Shown: positions 13,101-27,973 of the stretch, one piece after another
How the letters are laid out: the number at the start of each line of letters is the position of its first letter
How positions within the stretch are numbered: position 1 is the stretch's first letter
DNA from: Serpula lacrymans var. lacrymans S7.9
Lineage: Eukaryota > Basidiomycota > Agaricomycetes > Boletales > Serpulaceae
Direction of reading: 5' to 3'
Assembly (NCBI RefSeq): GCF_000218685.1
Contig: NW_006763294.1
Location: 2,923,768 to 2,987,767 of the forward strand
DNA: 64,000 nucleotides
Translations under genes and position numbers: made by a program
The notes under the pieces: generated by a model
Databases searched by the model: none
Seen by the model: only the letters and a program-made list of their open reading frames with translations
What the model was told of the DNA's origin: nothing

Positions 13101-15742
13101 CAACGCAGCAAATATATTGCCATCGACATAGAGATTCCCAGGAGTTGATCCTATTGTTGTACAGGCTCTGTTATCTTCCTGTACATTCTCGTAACCAGGC
13201 CCACTTGGAACAATTGATGTACATAAGCCATTTAAAGTGTGGAATTCGTTTGTAAGTATCGCTTCAAAGGAGTACCGGATAGGCTACGGGAAAGGGCGAA
13301 GGTCAACATAAAATCGCAGCAGACCTAGGAATATGACATACGTTGATGTAGGTAATCCACTTTAACCCACCGATCATGGACGGCATAGGAATGAGATAGC
13401 CAGCTAAGTACTATCAATGAGGACGGTTCAGCCAGGTTTCTCAATATAATCCACTTACTGTAAAGAGAAAGCGCCAGGACCATTATACCTGCGATAGCTT
13501 GTGCCGGGGCCTCTGCCTTGAACGACGCAGCTAATCCGCGAAAGAGAGACTTCATAATGATTGCGGTTACAAAGACGAACAAAAATAATGTACTAATGAA
13601 ACGAAAGGGGACATTAGCTAGCGATGATGGCGTAGGATGAACAAGCGTACAAGAATTGTGCAGCTGTTCGCTGTAACCCCACAAGGAAGTACAAAATAAT
13701 GCAGTAAATAGAGATGGTACAGAACGTGACCGGGATATCGACTAGAGTCATCGCCAATCCTTCTATAAAGGGATGATACATGGCAGCTTTCTGGTGGCGT
13801 CGGACGATTGGGCGCTGGGCGAAGAGGGAAGGAATTTCGGACATTGCAAAGAGTGCAGGCAAAAATACAGAGCTGTAGATCGTGATCAATGACTGACTGC
13901 GATAAGTCGGGCAAATAGGACATACAAAAATAGTATACCTCCACGAGAATAAAATGCAGAAGTAGCCGGAGCAAGTTTTAAGAAAGTTGTACCCAGAATG
14001 ATAGCTTGAAGGATGAATGCCCTGTATTACACTGTAAATCAACTCCAAAGCAATCATACAGAGTTGCTCACATAGTATTGATTAACTGCGCGGTCCAAGA
14101 ACCTTTCAGAATCTGTACTCTCCTTGTCATTACCGCCCGCACTTGCATTGGGATTGAGATTGTGTATGGGCTAGAGTCGAATGTGTGCCGGGATTGATCT
14201 GCTTTGGCACTCGCCTTATATGAAGCTACCAGATGATCTTTCCCAAAAACTTGATCGCGGAAGGAGGCCATATCTTTTTCATTGATATTCATTATGTCAG
14301 ATCTCCTGTAGTATTCTTCAAATTCAGATGATGATCGAGGGACACTCATTCCAGTGCGGACAATCCGACCATGGGGATCTGTGACTGAAACTAGAAAATC
14401 TGAAGTAGTCTGGCGATTCGCAGGCTCGTAGCCCATGTCAATGAAGTATTGTCTTGCGCGGTCTGCGGGCCCGAAGTAGGCCATCCTTCCCTCGTAGATG
14501 ACACAAACTTTGTCGAACATCTCGTAAAGGGATTCACCTGCCTGATAAATCGAGACTATAGTGGAAAGGCGACCCACGTCCGTCGCAATGCGAAGTGCGC
14601 GTACAAATTCAACAGCCGTAGAGGCATCAAGGCCCCGCGTCGAGCTGACAGATAAGACGTCAACGAGAAGGTTATATAAAGACGAGCGTTTTTTGACATA
14701 CTTGTCCCAAGAATTGAGAAGACTTCGAGTTGCCAATGCCTCACTGATAGATACTCGTTTCTTCTCTCCACCCGAAACGCCTCTTATTGCAGCATTACCA
14801 ACTGGTGATTTCTTGACATGTCTTAATCCGAATACCGTCGTTAAAACATCAGTCGTGACATTGCGGTAGTCCTGTCGATTTTGACCATCGATACGAGAAT
14901 GCGGTGCTCGTGTCTTAGCTGCAAAGCCGATTGTCTGCTCCACAGTCAGAGTAGGAAAATGTATATCGTCCTCTGGGGAATACTGGACATCACCGCGATA
15001 GCGATGAGAGATATCTTCTGGAGAAAACGAGTTATAATGGACGTTTCCATGTACTGCGTGGAATTCCTTTCGTTGATTAGCGAGCACCTTGAGGAAGGTA
15101 CTACAACCAGACCCCGGTCGACCTAAGACCACTGTGAATTGGATAAAGGTCAGTCTGATTGAGAATGTTGAACAGAACTGAGACCAACAAAGCATTTCGC
15201 CTGGTCGGACTACGCCTCGGAAGTCTTTCAGTATATCGCGTAAACGAGGATGGCGAGAGTCATTGATGGATTTTATGATGTTCCAGGGGTTCAGTAAGGA
15301 GCCCAATGTCTGTTGGAATGAAGCAGAATTACCCAGTCCAACGACACGAAGGTCCTCAAAAAGTACTCCAAGCTCGCGCGACTTGATATCAGCTTCATCG
15401 CGCCTGCAAAGTAGGGAAGGGGTTTAGACGGAATATCAAGTGAAAGTATGGAAGGACAGACTTCTTCAAGGTATAGCGTAAGTTTCTTTCCAGATCATTT
15501 GGATGATTCAGGACCGTATCAGAACTGTCTGCATCTCCTGGACCGTGAGTGGATTCCAAAGATGGCGATGCCTCTGATATAATTTGTTGACTGTACGGTC
15601 GACTCAACGCACGACGGAGTTCTCTGACTCCTTGGGGGTCGAAATAGTCGACGTCTACGTGAGATGCAGATAAGCCAGTACGTTCCGGTAGAGAAGATTG
15701 CTCTTTTCGCATATCTGTTAGTGGAGAACGGTCAACGGGCAT
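10152..15742 (-). CDS. PDR-type (ABCG) full-length ABC transporter
   Basis: This drug or lipid exporter has the reverse fungal layout NBD1-TMD1-NBD2-TMD2 in about twenty small exons, for a product I estimate at 1,400-1,450 residues. NBD1 shows [12 protein letters not shown] (Cys in place of the Walker A Lys), [14 protein letters not shown] and [15 protein letters not shown]2 shows canonical GESGAGKTTLLN, a degenerate signature [14 protein letters not shown], and [12 protein letters not shown]. This asymmetry is normal for the PDR family. TMD2 ends with the large extracellular loop containing [12 protein letters not shown] and a last helix before TAG at 10152-10154. The start at 15742 precedes an acidic N-terminal tail. 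All splices I tested restore frame. The substrate cannot be read from sequence; plasma-membrane efflux of toxic compounds is the family role. Confidence 0.92.
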
Positions 15743-18700
15743 TATAAAAAGATTAAACCAAAAGTCTGGGATATGGTTGGAGTTTCAGGAGTGTGACGAT
15801 CCTGTTGGACACCTCCAATGGAACTGTTCCTTTGTAGTCTCAAACTGGAGTGACTCATCTGCTGGCCTTGTCGGATGGACTGAGATTGTAAGACAATGGA
15901 TAAGCAGATCGTGTTCCTCCCCGTCGATGCATCGAGATCGGATGACGAACGCTGTGGATGCAGTAGCTGGCCCGTATGCTAGTATGGGTACCACGCCTTA
16001 GTCACCGACATTGATAATCGGACAGAATCTGCGGAGCCATAACGCCATTATTCTAAGAGAACAAATGAGGCTTGAGAATATTTGTCAGTTTTGCGCTCTA
16101 AACGATGGAGAAAGACATTACAAGGCGCGTCAGAACTCATTTCTGTGCACGTGACCAATGATTTGCAAATACCATTCACACTAACAGTGGCTTAGTTCCT
16201 TGGATTATGGATGCGGCTTCAAGTAGTTTGACTCAGGATGAACGCCCACCTGAAAGGAAGTTAAAATACACCATGTTGAAAATTGTTCAATGGAACTCAC
16301 AAATGAGAGAAAGATGATTTGCAACTTGACCTTGACAGTTCGCTGACAGGACACAGCCGTTGACCGGAAACATGTTGATCATCGAATAAAGATGAGTCTA
16401 CACAGGAAATCCCTTTAAATAGGTTTACAGCCACATCCTCACAAACGGACAGAGACATGAACAGTCTGCATATGATAAATTGTTGTCCATTCGTGAAATA
16501 CACATGCACCAGTCCAAAATGAACGTACTAAACATAAATTATGAGCGATAAATACAGCAGAGAATAGCTTTTGAGGACACCAATAAATAACAAAGATATT
16601 AGATGAGCGTAGGTAAAACCAAATGGGATCGTCGCATAGTCATAGGTGGTTACATATAAAATTCTAGAGTAACCATAACATTATCAACAACAACCAAGGA
16701 AACCAAGTGACCTGTACTCACCGGAACTGTTTTCGTGGGATTGGTGAGATCGGCGAAAAACTTGAGGTGGGGACGGCCACCGCAAGCTGACCCTACATCT
16801 TAACTTCCCTAGAGCATTCAAGGTGCGTCGCTGTAGACAAAGGTCAGTCATGAGCGTCCTTATCTGGCGAAGGATAGACATACAGCTAACTCTGAGCGAC
16901 TTGGGATATGTGATCGTCCCCGAACTCTAGGTTTTTCTTTCCTACTCTCAACCCGATCAAATAAAAGGAAGGGTATTGAATCGACAGACATCCTCTACAG
17001 TCATTTCGTCAACGACGTGATCCAATTGAGTAGAGATAAGGACAAACCGGTGCAAAACTGCGCAATGGGGGGAGCGGAGCCTTGCCGTATACATTATCGT
17101 CGAACTTGTCATACTGTTTCGATATCAGTGCTTCAGTTAACAAGCTACAATAGTACACTCACAACATTGGCATGAATATAGCTTGCTGAGCCGCTATATG
17201 GATGGTTCATTCTAGAAGATGTGTATACGATACCCAAGAAACCCGACAGTTGAATGAAAGCCTTGCAGTATGGTTACTACTGCCACCTTCAAATGAAGGA
17301 TGCAGCACCTCGAGTGTGGTGGGTAAAACCAAGGAAGGCCGAGGCGTCTACGACGATCACGAGGACAGGCCCGCCAACCTATTCTGTTCGCAAAATTCAC
17401 ATCCCCTTTCGGGCCCAGTGAGGGAAACCGAACAGAACTTGGTAGCTCTGCTTAGTTTCGCGTCTGACGACCAGAATTCGGTTCTCCAAAACGACAACAC
17501 CAGTGGAGACATTGCCTAAACGCGACAAGGTAAGCGTGGAGGGCCTTTGGGATCGAAAAGGTTGACAGGAAACACTCTTACCGCTGTAGCGCCGTAGAGG
17601 TAACATGGCCGGGCTTTCCATTCTCGAGCTCGTAGCTGTGAACTATCATTTGAATGGTTGATCGGATCCAGGGAAGAGGGTCACGTGATTAACTTCGACT
17701 TCAATAAATTGCCGCAGAGCCCACGCCACTGTAAATATCCAGTCTCTCAACTTTGTACGGAGGGAGCTTCGAGTTCAAGTTGGGTTGGACATGAGTACAC
17801 GCCAAAATGCCAGTTCAAGGAGAACTCACTGACGTCACAAAACCTTTGAACGCCCAAACTCTCAAGCTAGTCCACAATTCAAGAATTGTCAGCCTCCTTG
17901 AGTCACCTCACAGGAGTCGCAAACACGATATGCACATCTCCCGGTCCGATTATGCCCTCATCACTCCGTTTGATGCAGTGCCAGTAATTTCATGGTGCAC
18001 GAGGAAAATAGGAGAGAAACAACACAACAACGGAATAATAAAAGGGTTGGCATGACAGAGTAGACACATTCATAAAGGAACTCTATAAATTCTTCAGTAA
18101 TGGAGGGGGACGGAGTCCGTGCTTGCTATTGTAACTATTGTAACCTTGCTGGCTTGTTGTTGTCAATGGCAATTTGGCAATTGAATGTGTAATTGGGCTG
18201 AAGACTTACCAAAAAAGAACTGGCCGGCCGCACCATGAACGAATGGGAACTTCGCCATCAGTCGTTGCTGTGCTCTCCAGCCCCCATCATTGACGTGACC
18301 AGCCCATCTTGGTTTTCCTGGTATCAATCTTCTTGTATTTATGGCGACGTCTGCTCCGCCAGTGTCCCAGCATCTTGGTGTGCATCACGTTCTCGTACGA
18401 GGGAACCATGAGTCTGTCCATGTGGCTTCTACAAGGGTGCAAGTCTATCCCGGAAGTTCCAAATCCTTTTGCGGAATCAGAACTCAGTGGTGCATTGTGC
18501 ACAATCACATGAATCAAAATTACACCTGAACAAGTGCCATGTTTGACAACTTAGCCGTACTAAGAGACAAAGGCCCGGGGTTAGGTAAATGTATGAATTC
18601 AAAGCCCATATCACATCTGTTGCACCCACCGCGAACATGTATTGATCTAAAACAGAAGATGAGATTAAGAAAGGAACTGACATTCGGATTGCTATTGCTG

Positions 18701-20917
18701 TAGGATTGTCGTTCAGCTTGAAACAGCATGTACAGTACACCCAAATATCAGTGAATGGTTCGTAGTAATAATAGACGCACCTGCATGCGGTAACAGTACA
18801 GGTCAGTGCGAACGAAACAATCTAATTTTCTCATGATTTCGTCATCCCTAATATTAATAGCAGACTCATCATGCATCCTTGTTAACGATGACTGTGAATA
18901 CGTGTGGATATCATCAACTTGCCCTGAGTCATCGTGGACAGATGTGATTGTCTGATAGATGGAATGGAATGGGGCCGGTAATTTATGTGCCGATTTAATT
19001 ACAATGTACGCACATAACAAACAAAGCGATCAAATGAACTTCCGGCACAAATAAGAAAATCTTATTGGGTGTTCGTATGGGGAGAATGAGATCGTACACG
19101 GGTAGGCTGCCGGTGAGCATGATACAAGGGACGACGGCCTCATTTGACATTGTGGCAGTTGGATTGACGTCCTGGCCGGGGTACCAAGCCTGCACCATAC
19201 TGTGTATTGCGGCGTTTGCAACAGATTGAAGGCGTCGGTGCGTGCTCCTCTGCAGTAAGAAACGAATCAAGCATGCCAGCTGAGAAAAGGAAGTTTGCCG
19301 GCGGAGAAACATGGCCTCTGACACGATAGTGAGAATCCACTTGTTCCACCACGTATGCAATAATTGAAACCTTAACGTGAAAATCAGACATACAGAGTAA
19401 GAAGCTATGAATTGACTCTCACCTAAAATAAAGATAATGTTCCTTCTCTCACCATCACATATATATACGAGTAGAGGAATGATGGATCTGCAGAAAACAT
19501 AGTGATGTCGTCAGAGGCAAGAAGTCACGAAATCGGAGTGTCGCTGAGTTACGGTCGTGTTTTTCTCATTGGCCGTGCAGCCACTGCCACTCAGGCTTGC
19601 CCCTCGGACTCAGGCTTTTGCAAGGGTCGATTCATTATTGAGATGATGACTTTTTGACCTCTTTCATTGTCGAGCAACACAAAATTCATCAGGGAAAAGA
19701 AATTCCCAGCTATGACCTACCGGTGTAATGTTCCTGCGGTGGCATTCTGAACATTCCATCCTGTCGTCTCGGAGGAAAAGGAGGCTGTGGGAAGAGGGGT
19801 GTTGGCCAACTGCAACCGCAATATTTGAAAATAGTGCACCTGTTGTTAGCACTACATTTCAAAGTGCCCACATCCATGACGATTGTAAGTCCAGGTCTAC
19901 GAGAATTGATTTTTCTAATAAAAAGTTTTGGTAGTATCCGCAGATTTGTCCTCTGAAAGTCATAAGGGCAGCATCGAAAACCGGGACCTCGTTCTTCCGC
20001 TGTACTGCGGCTACATCCTGACGGAAATATTCGAAAAGAACTCTCGGCATGTTTTGCCCCGCTTCGGCATTTCGTCGGAAGTCGGCTAGGACCGCCACGT
20101 GAGTTGATTGGCAGAGACCAAGAGTGCAAGGAGGCTTTTGCTGCTCACGAGTCAAGCTTCGAAACACACATAACAGTGGCCTTGTTCACATGGTCAATAT
20201 CTTGGGCTTGCTTCTGTCTGTGTTTTTCACGACCTATCCCAGTGCTCCCTTTTGCGCGCCAAGTTAGACAGCACAAATTGATTGATGTGGTACTTGCATG
20301 TGACAGTTGACTTTTGAGTACGGATCAAGTCTGTTGAGGCCTGAGGCCTTTAGGGTTCAGATCAAGACCCTGGTAGTAAAAGGAGGTGAGCCTCCTATAA
20401 TGGCAGCAGGACTTCTTATACATGTACAGAAGGCTTATTATAGGAAAGCACCCTGCATACACATATGGGCATGCCTCTCTAGGTCCCGAAAAGCCATCCT
20501 GCAGTGGATCAACCTTCTCACACCTTGCCGTCTGAGCACCCTCTCTTGTAATCTTGGGTCTTCCTTTCTTTCACCCGACGGCCTGTACCATACTGCATCA
20601 CACTCGGTCTTTCCTATGTGAGTCCGTGTCTATTGATACCATCAACCTTCCACGAACTCGTTCTGACAACCTTTCCCCGACCCACGCCGCTTCTCAGATT
20701 GGGTCATTGGTAATTGTGAAGGCGGACCTTTTCGTTATAAATCGTCTATCCCGCAAAATTCCCTAAGGCCGGTTTATCTTCGTCTCCGCAAGGCAGCATC
20801 GTGGGTGTCTCTTAGATCGTGCGACTGCCAAAGGTATGTATAATAGCACAACCATTCGTTCATGAATCCCTTTAGTCTCACCCTCCGTATGCCGTTTCAG
20901 ACACATAGTGGACCACC
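15743..20917. other. 5.2-kb stretch without a supportable gene
   Basis: Only short open frames on both strands, none with a family I recognise. The longest are minus-strand frames at 18995-19360 and 19859-20167, which have acceptable amino-acid composition but no motifs and no convincing splice partners. The first few hundred bases next to 15742 are the ABC transporter promoter. The last part (20650-20917) is the leader of the membrane protein gene. The rest may be decayed sequence. Confidence 0.4.
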
Positions 20918-22508
20918 ATGACGTTGACCATACCAAAGGCTGAGCTCACCGGTGTTTTCTTGGAGTCGCTAGCTTATGGTACGTGAACAGCTTTGGTGGG
21001 CTTGGATCAGCGCGTTGACATCTCAACAGGTGTCTACTTGATGGTATTCAACCAATGCGTGACTGTCCTACGCAAGAGAAGCTCAAGACCTAGCTTTTAT
21101 CTGCAAGGCACAGCAGTGTCGCTATTCGTCCTCGTCACCATGGTCAGTAATTATTTGATAAATATTCGTAATATTAATCTCAGCTCAATCTTGTTCATAT
21201 TGCAGCACTTGGTCATCGACATTCTGCGCAATATGATAGCTTTTACCTCCGACGAGGCGACACCAAACTTCCCCCTATATTACTATGGTTTGTATGATAC
21301 TTGGGAGAACGTTTTCAAAAGTGGAACTTATGTAGCTGTCACTGTTGTATCCGATGCATTCATTGTGAGTGATGAAATATGTCAGCCTCATCAAAAAAAA
21401 TTCTCACATTGATTATTTTCCAAGCTGTACCGTTCTTTTATCGTCTGGGGTAGGAGCTACCTCATCACCACAATCCCTTTTATGCTTTTCCTCGCCGATA
21501 TTGGTATGTCTGGTATCATGGGTCTTACATCTGGTTTTGATCAGTGCTCTCCAGCCATCGGCATATTCTGGGTGTACACATTAAGTTTAGTACTCCCAGG
21601 GGAGAATGTATTCGCTGACGCGCTCTCTGTACGCGTCAAAACATTCTACTCTATCACCCTTGCTATGAACGTAATCTGTACTAGTGCGTGTTTTCCCTAT
21701 CTAATCGTGATGAGCAACATTCTTATGCCAGCTCGCTTTTTTATTATTTTTTATGATAGCTTTGATTGCTTACAAAATCTGGAGAATACAAAGGGCCGTC
21801 GCGCCTTTTGCAAAGGGAAACGAAAACGACTTGTCCCGTGTCGTGGCTATCATCGTCGAGTCAGGTTCGCTCATTCTATTCATTGTCAATATGTCCGTCG
21901 TCTTGACAGAGCTTTCGCTCCTTTCGAAAAAAAAGGCTCCGTCTACTCTGCAGTCCTGGTTGTCATGATTGCAACTTATACGAGCGGTTCGCCAGCTATG
22001 TTCATATTTTTGAATAGCGTAAGTGAACTTTTACTTGTGAACTTCTATGTATTGACATGGCTCCAAACAGATTTCCCCTGTCATTGTAAGATATTATCCC
22101 TGAGTTGACCTAGAGATCTATACTGACCCTAATCATTCAACGGACATAAAGGGCATAGTGGTGAGTTTCGGGCGCCTCTTGCAACGTGCTTTGATCTCAG
22201 AACGATTTAACCCCTAGTTCTCGTCCGTCATTGTCCGCGTAGGCATGGGAGTCAGTCACGGAGACTCATATCATGCGAAAGGTACCATCTCTTCCATACG
22301 CCATCGTATAACCGCCAGGTCTAGCACGAGACCAACGGAGTCACTATATCCTGGCTCAAACCACTGTCCCTTCCCAGAAGGCGGTGTCCAGGTATCACTA
22401 CAGCAAACGGTTCATACCCATATCGATGGGTTCCCCGACGGAGAAATCGAGCTGAACAGTGATTCAGACAGCGGGAAGTGGAAAAACGAGACTTTCTCTG
22501 CAGTCTAG
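20918..22508 (+). CDS. Multi-pass (seven-helix) membrane protein, Agaricomycete family
   Basis: Starts MTLTIPKAELTGVFLESLAY. Nine or so exons encode a predicted seven-helix protein of a type hugely expanded in mushrooms; biochemical role unknown. Typical blocks are present: AFILYRSFIVWGRSYL, SITLAMNV, LIAYKIWRIQ, RVVAIIVESGSVYSAVLVV, SGSPAMFIFLNSISPVIGIVFSS, VIVRVGMGV. A hydrophilic tail of about 85 residues rich in Ser/Thr/Asp ends at TAG 22506-22508. The apparent frame change near the A-run at 21928 is explained by an intron with acceptor AAAAAAAAG, so there is no frameshift. The residues GIV are encoded by a 9-nt exon at 22152-22160. Family assignment rests on overall pattern. Confidence 0.75.
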
Positions 22509-22865
22509 GTCCAGCTTTTTGCTCTACCTTCTGCTGTTTTTAGATCGGGCAAGCTATTTTAACTTTGGCTGCTTGGACACTTCAAACATTGCGACTCCCG
22601 ACTTTTATTTCCTGCAATGGAAAACGAACTTGATCTCATCGTTGTGTAGTCGACGTGACGATATTCTCGAGAGTGGCGAGGGATAATACAATCTTTCAAT
22701 AAGGGGGTGATGTATTCAATGCTAACGCAGCATCGTTTTAAAATACTTAAATTGGAGCCTCGCACTAACCGCAAATGATCACTTCCATGTTCTACATGCA
22801 AGGATTGTAATTTAGATTGATTACTTTATCTTTTACCATTTTCTTGTTATAGTAGACCAGCCAGT
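22509..22865. other. 3' spacer between convergent genes
   Basis: No gene seen. It holds the 3' ends of the seven-helix membrane protein gene (plus) and the SDR gene (minus). Confidence 0.4.
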
Positions 22866-24184
<1,319 letters not shown>

Positions 24185-24653
24185 TCTGAGCAAGGTGAAG
24201 GCTCTACTTTAGTAACTTAAGTTGTAAGGGCTGGATACGGCACTCGTCCAAAACCTTGATTCAAGGTGAACTGTTGAGGGCAAGAGAGGAAGGAGGAAAC
24301 GGAGACCACAAGTTTCCAGTAGGTCTTCTTATACGGCCACCTGTCAAGCGCGCATACCTTGCAATTGGTGCAATTGGTGACGTACGATTACCATCGACGT
24401 CATAGATGCATTCCACTGTTCGAAACCACAAGCTACCACAAGTCACACCGAAACGAAACTTCGAAATCGAGGCCACGTGTTCGAGAAACATCCTATATCT
24501 TTGTTTGTGCTTGCTAGGAACCAAAGGCGCCAACGCCACAATGGTACGGTCCAGAGTGAAGATCATGTGAGTGCTTTTAAGAGACAAAGGGTATATAACA
24601 AGATAAATGAACGCGCCCAGCAAAACCATAAGATATACCTCGAACCACGCCTC
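24185..24653. other. Spacer
   Basis: No gene supported. Probably the promoter of the SDR gene and the 3' region of the zinc transporter gene, both on the minus strand. Confidence 0.4.
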
Positions 24654-27122
24654 TTACTCCCGAACCACGCCAACAGTAACTTCTGCCTCCTCTCTCAAAT
24701 CTCCTACACTCCTCGACCCAAGCCTCAATGCACTCACCACGCGCTCCCATGCCCAACGCGTGAGCTCAAGCACATCACTATCACTCAAGTCATTGCGTAC
24801 GTGCAATTCGAGCGTTACAACGAGTGATTTTGCAGGTGCGTGTTGCTGAGTAGGTGTCAATTGCCAGACGTGTGGTGTGGGGAGATGCAAGACTTGGTGA
24901 TGTCTTTCGACCTAGGAAGGAAAGGAAGCATTAATTAGGCGGATTCAAAAGGTAGAGAAGTACAACGAACCTCTCGTAAAGCACGTGTGAAGGCATCCAT
25001 CCTGACTCCTGATAGGCTGCGATCTGGAGACGTTTGGAGCAGGACCGTACCCAGAACCACGCAGGCCTTGTACGCCACATTGAAGGTCAGCAATGCCTCT
25101 ACGGATGCTAATCCCAAGTCAAATGGACGGTATTGCGATCTGCGTTACCATGTGAGGTTAATGTATATTACAGACTATTGAGAACGAAGATGCTCACAAA
25201 GGGAGAAATGCAGCAAATAGAAGGATTGATATGCAAAATACTATAGGTGCGACAGCGAACGGATTGGAGAGCAACATCCCAGCACGGGATGTAGGCAAGG
25301 GATGGATAAAAGTTGATGATGACGGGTATGGTTTCAAAGTGGAGCGAATGATAGAAAGAGGTGATGAAAGGTGATTGCCCGCAACTGAATTGCAATTCAA
25401 CTTGGGTATATTTCGAAGAAGACAAGGTAGAAAACTTACTGTTGACTAGCTTCGAATGGTGGTTAAACGACAGCGAAGTGCCCAGCAATGAAATGAGCGT
25501 GATAAATACAAGAAGAACAGGAAATTCAATCCTGTAGCGCGATAAATTTGATTACACTTTCATATTTAGTGATAAAATTATGCTCACCCCAAATTATCCG
25601 CGAGTTCGTCTCCATGATGATGGTGATGACCTTCCCCAGCGGATAAAAGTAAGTGCTCCACAGTCTCTTTGCAAACGTACACCGAAGCGAACATCAAGTA
25701 TACCGACTGAGCGAACATAAACACTGTCTCGACCCTTCCATTGCTACGAAAGATATGCACAAGTAAGCCTCAGAGCAACTTGGCAGGTCATCGGGTGACT
25801 TACCCATAGGGTCTCCGTACCTTGGACTGTAAATCGTTCCCTGCAAGGTATCCAGGTACAACTTCGGCCAGAGAAATTCCAAAAGCATCGAATACAATCC
25901 AGTACCCCAGACCCGTACACGCCAGCGAGCCAATTTGCTGGCCTGAAACCCATACCCACGCACCCAAGAAGAACTGCGCTACAGCGATCACAGCGGCAGA
26001 AGTAGACACTGAAGGCGGAACGTCGCGGTGCTCGACTTCCGAGCTGTCTGATGTAGTCCTGAGACGCGGCCCATCTAAAGCACTCGGGACTAGAGATGTA
26101 GTCGAGGAACTGGCGGAGCGAGAGATGGTGGATACGGGACTCCATGGTGAAGTAGGGACTGGCGTCGGCGAAGTGTGCAAATCCGCAGCGGACGGCTGAG
26201 AACCTGGCTCGAGGAAAGAGAAAAAGTTATGGGAAAGGGAATGCTTGTGATGATGTCCCCTACGTGTACCACCAACTGCCGAATGTACGGAATCAAGAGA
26301 TACCGAATTGGGTGGACGCGCACCGAAGGTAAATCCGTCGCCTAAACGCTTTTGTGAACCATTGATAAGAGGTTCAGACTGTGCAGATGGCATAAGGGTG
26401 ATTGGTGCTTCTACATCGGGCGGTCTGTCTGCTTCTACGCCGTCCTCTGCGATCGTCGAGTGCGGAAGTGAACCGGGACGAGGGAAGAAGATAGAGAGAT
26501 TACGAGAGTGGAGCCTTGAATGGCGCCTGCCATGTGCAGGAGCTGAGGCCATACCGAGACTTGCATTCGAGGACAACTCAGGACTGTTCCCCGCCGTAGG
26601 GAAAGCATATGATCCATTGCTGGTTGGGGGATGCAATTGAGGCTGATGGACATGTGGAAATGACGTTGAAAGAGGTGAGGGCAAAGTTGGAACGAATGGT
26701 CCAGAGACAGAACGGGTGCGAGAATGCGAATGCGAACGCGTGTGTGAATTTGATTGAGAGCTTGGAGTGAGGTGAGGCTGTGGTGGTATCGAGAAGGAGT
26801 TACGGAATGGTGACGTTGGATGGCTGGTTGTACCGTTTGTGCTAGGCTGGCGTGGAAATGGCAGACCTGTACGAAGAGGAGGAAGCTGATTTGGATGTAA
26901 TTGGGAAGATGAATGGCTATGAGCATGTAATCCTGCGGGACTTGAGCTCACGCGGCTACGAGATGTTGTGGGAGGTATAAGGCCATCTGTCTGACTTTGA
27001 CCATTTACTTGAATATGGATATTCGCTGGAACATTTTCGTTAGAGGGAGTAGGCCCATTTGAAAGTATGAGCAGATTCTCGTCCTCTTCTTTGCTGGATT
27101 TGCGTCGATGCATTGTAGCCAT
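24654..27122 (-). CDS. CDF-family zinc transporter, ZRG17/MSC2-like
   Basis: A long first exon opens at the ATG at 27122 (MATMHRRKSS). Frame continues upstream but without an ATG. Residues about 1-330 are Ser/Pro/His-rich and disordered, with His clusters such as RRGHHHKHSLSHN. Then come membrane helices (AVIAVAQFFLGAWVWVSGQ), a YWIVFDAFGISLAEV helix, FMFAQSVYLMFASVYVCKE, and a His loop GEGHHHHHGDELAD followed by IEFPVLLVFITLISLLG. The C-terminal domain (VAYKACVVLGTVLLQTSP…) ends at VGVVRE. This order fits the yeast ZRG17/MSC2 type, which loads zinc into the ER/early secretory pathway. I cannot decide between the two partners. The gene appears intact. Confidence 0.8.
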
Positions 27123-27973
27123 CGTATTCTCCGAAGCCTCCAAATTATGCAAGAGAAGCAGATAGTCGACACAAAAGGTAGTTCAATCCACTCAAATATT
27201 GCAACAACCTCTTTCCTTCGTTGTGGTGAAGCCAAGTGGGTGAATGGTGAACGCGAGGGCACCGTTTTGATTACGAGATATGAGAAATGAACGTCGATGC
27301 ACCTCCACCACGAGTCCCGATAACCTGAAAGCAGAACAGACGACGTGCACGTCGCGCTGGCAGAAGGCAAAAGGAGTGACAAGGAACGGCGAGCTACGCG
27401 AGTGAACTGTGACTGAAAATCAGAGGTTCTACAAGGGGCCAAAATCCCGCCTGGCACCGACTCCCAGGATTGGGGTAGCTTCCGGGGTCCCAAAACTGGA
27501 TTGTCTGATATGTTTTTGTTTTATCAATTTTACACTTAGTACTTGATGGACAGTTTCTTTGGAGTATCAATACAGATTCGTTCGGTCAAAGACAAAGAAT
27601 ATTCTATCTGAATAGTGAGGCAGTGATATTACGAAGATGTGTCAATTCGACAGACTTCCATTTTAGGAAGTTGTCTGGCACTCTTTTTTCGCGGACAGAA
27701 CTGTACCAACAGTTTCCCAGTCCATCTCACTAAGCTTTATCAGTTTTGGCGCTCTACAACATCTTTTGGGCTCAACGGAAGTCTTGAACATGCAATTTGT
27801 GGTACTCGATGGCCTCTAGACGCGCCCATCAGGATCACAGTTGTTATAACTTGGTATTCGTGTCGGTTGGCTGCCTGTATTCGGTACACCTCCCGAGCGC
27901 TGAACTGCACTTGTGTGAAATGTTCAGTCGCTGAACTCAGATCAAGTTAAAGGTTCTTCCTTAATCCGTTATC
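27123..27973. other. Spacer upstream of the zinc transporter
   Basis: No gene supported. Contains the promoter of the CDF transporter (minus) and the region ahead of the NRPS-like remnant. Confidence 0.4.

Noticed and set aside
18995..20167. Minus-strand frames of about 100-120 codons
   Set aside because: No family recognised, no consistent splice links, and overlapping frames of similar length on the same strand; not supported as a gene.
21753..21968. Apparent frameshift in the seven-helix gene at an eight-A run near 21928
   Set aside because: An intron with donor GTTCGC after …VES-G and acceptor AAAAAAAAG joins VESG-SVYSAVL in frame, as relatives read, so no frameshift is needed.
27123..27152. 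Start of the zinc transporter at 27152
   Set aside because: That codon is TTG; the first ATG in this frame is at 27122.
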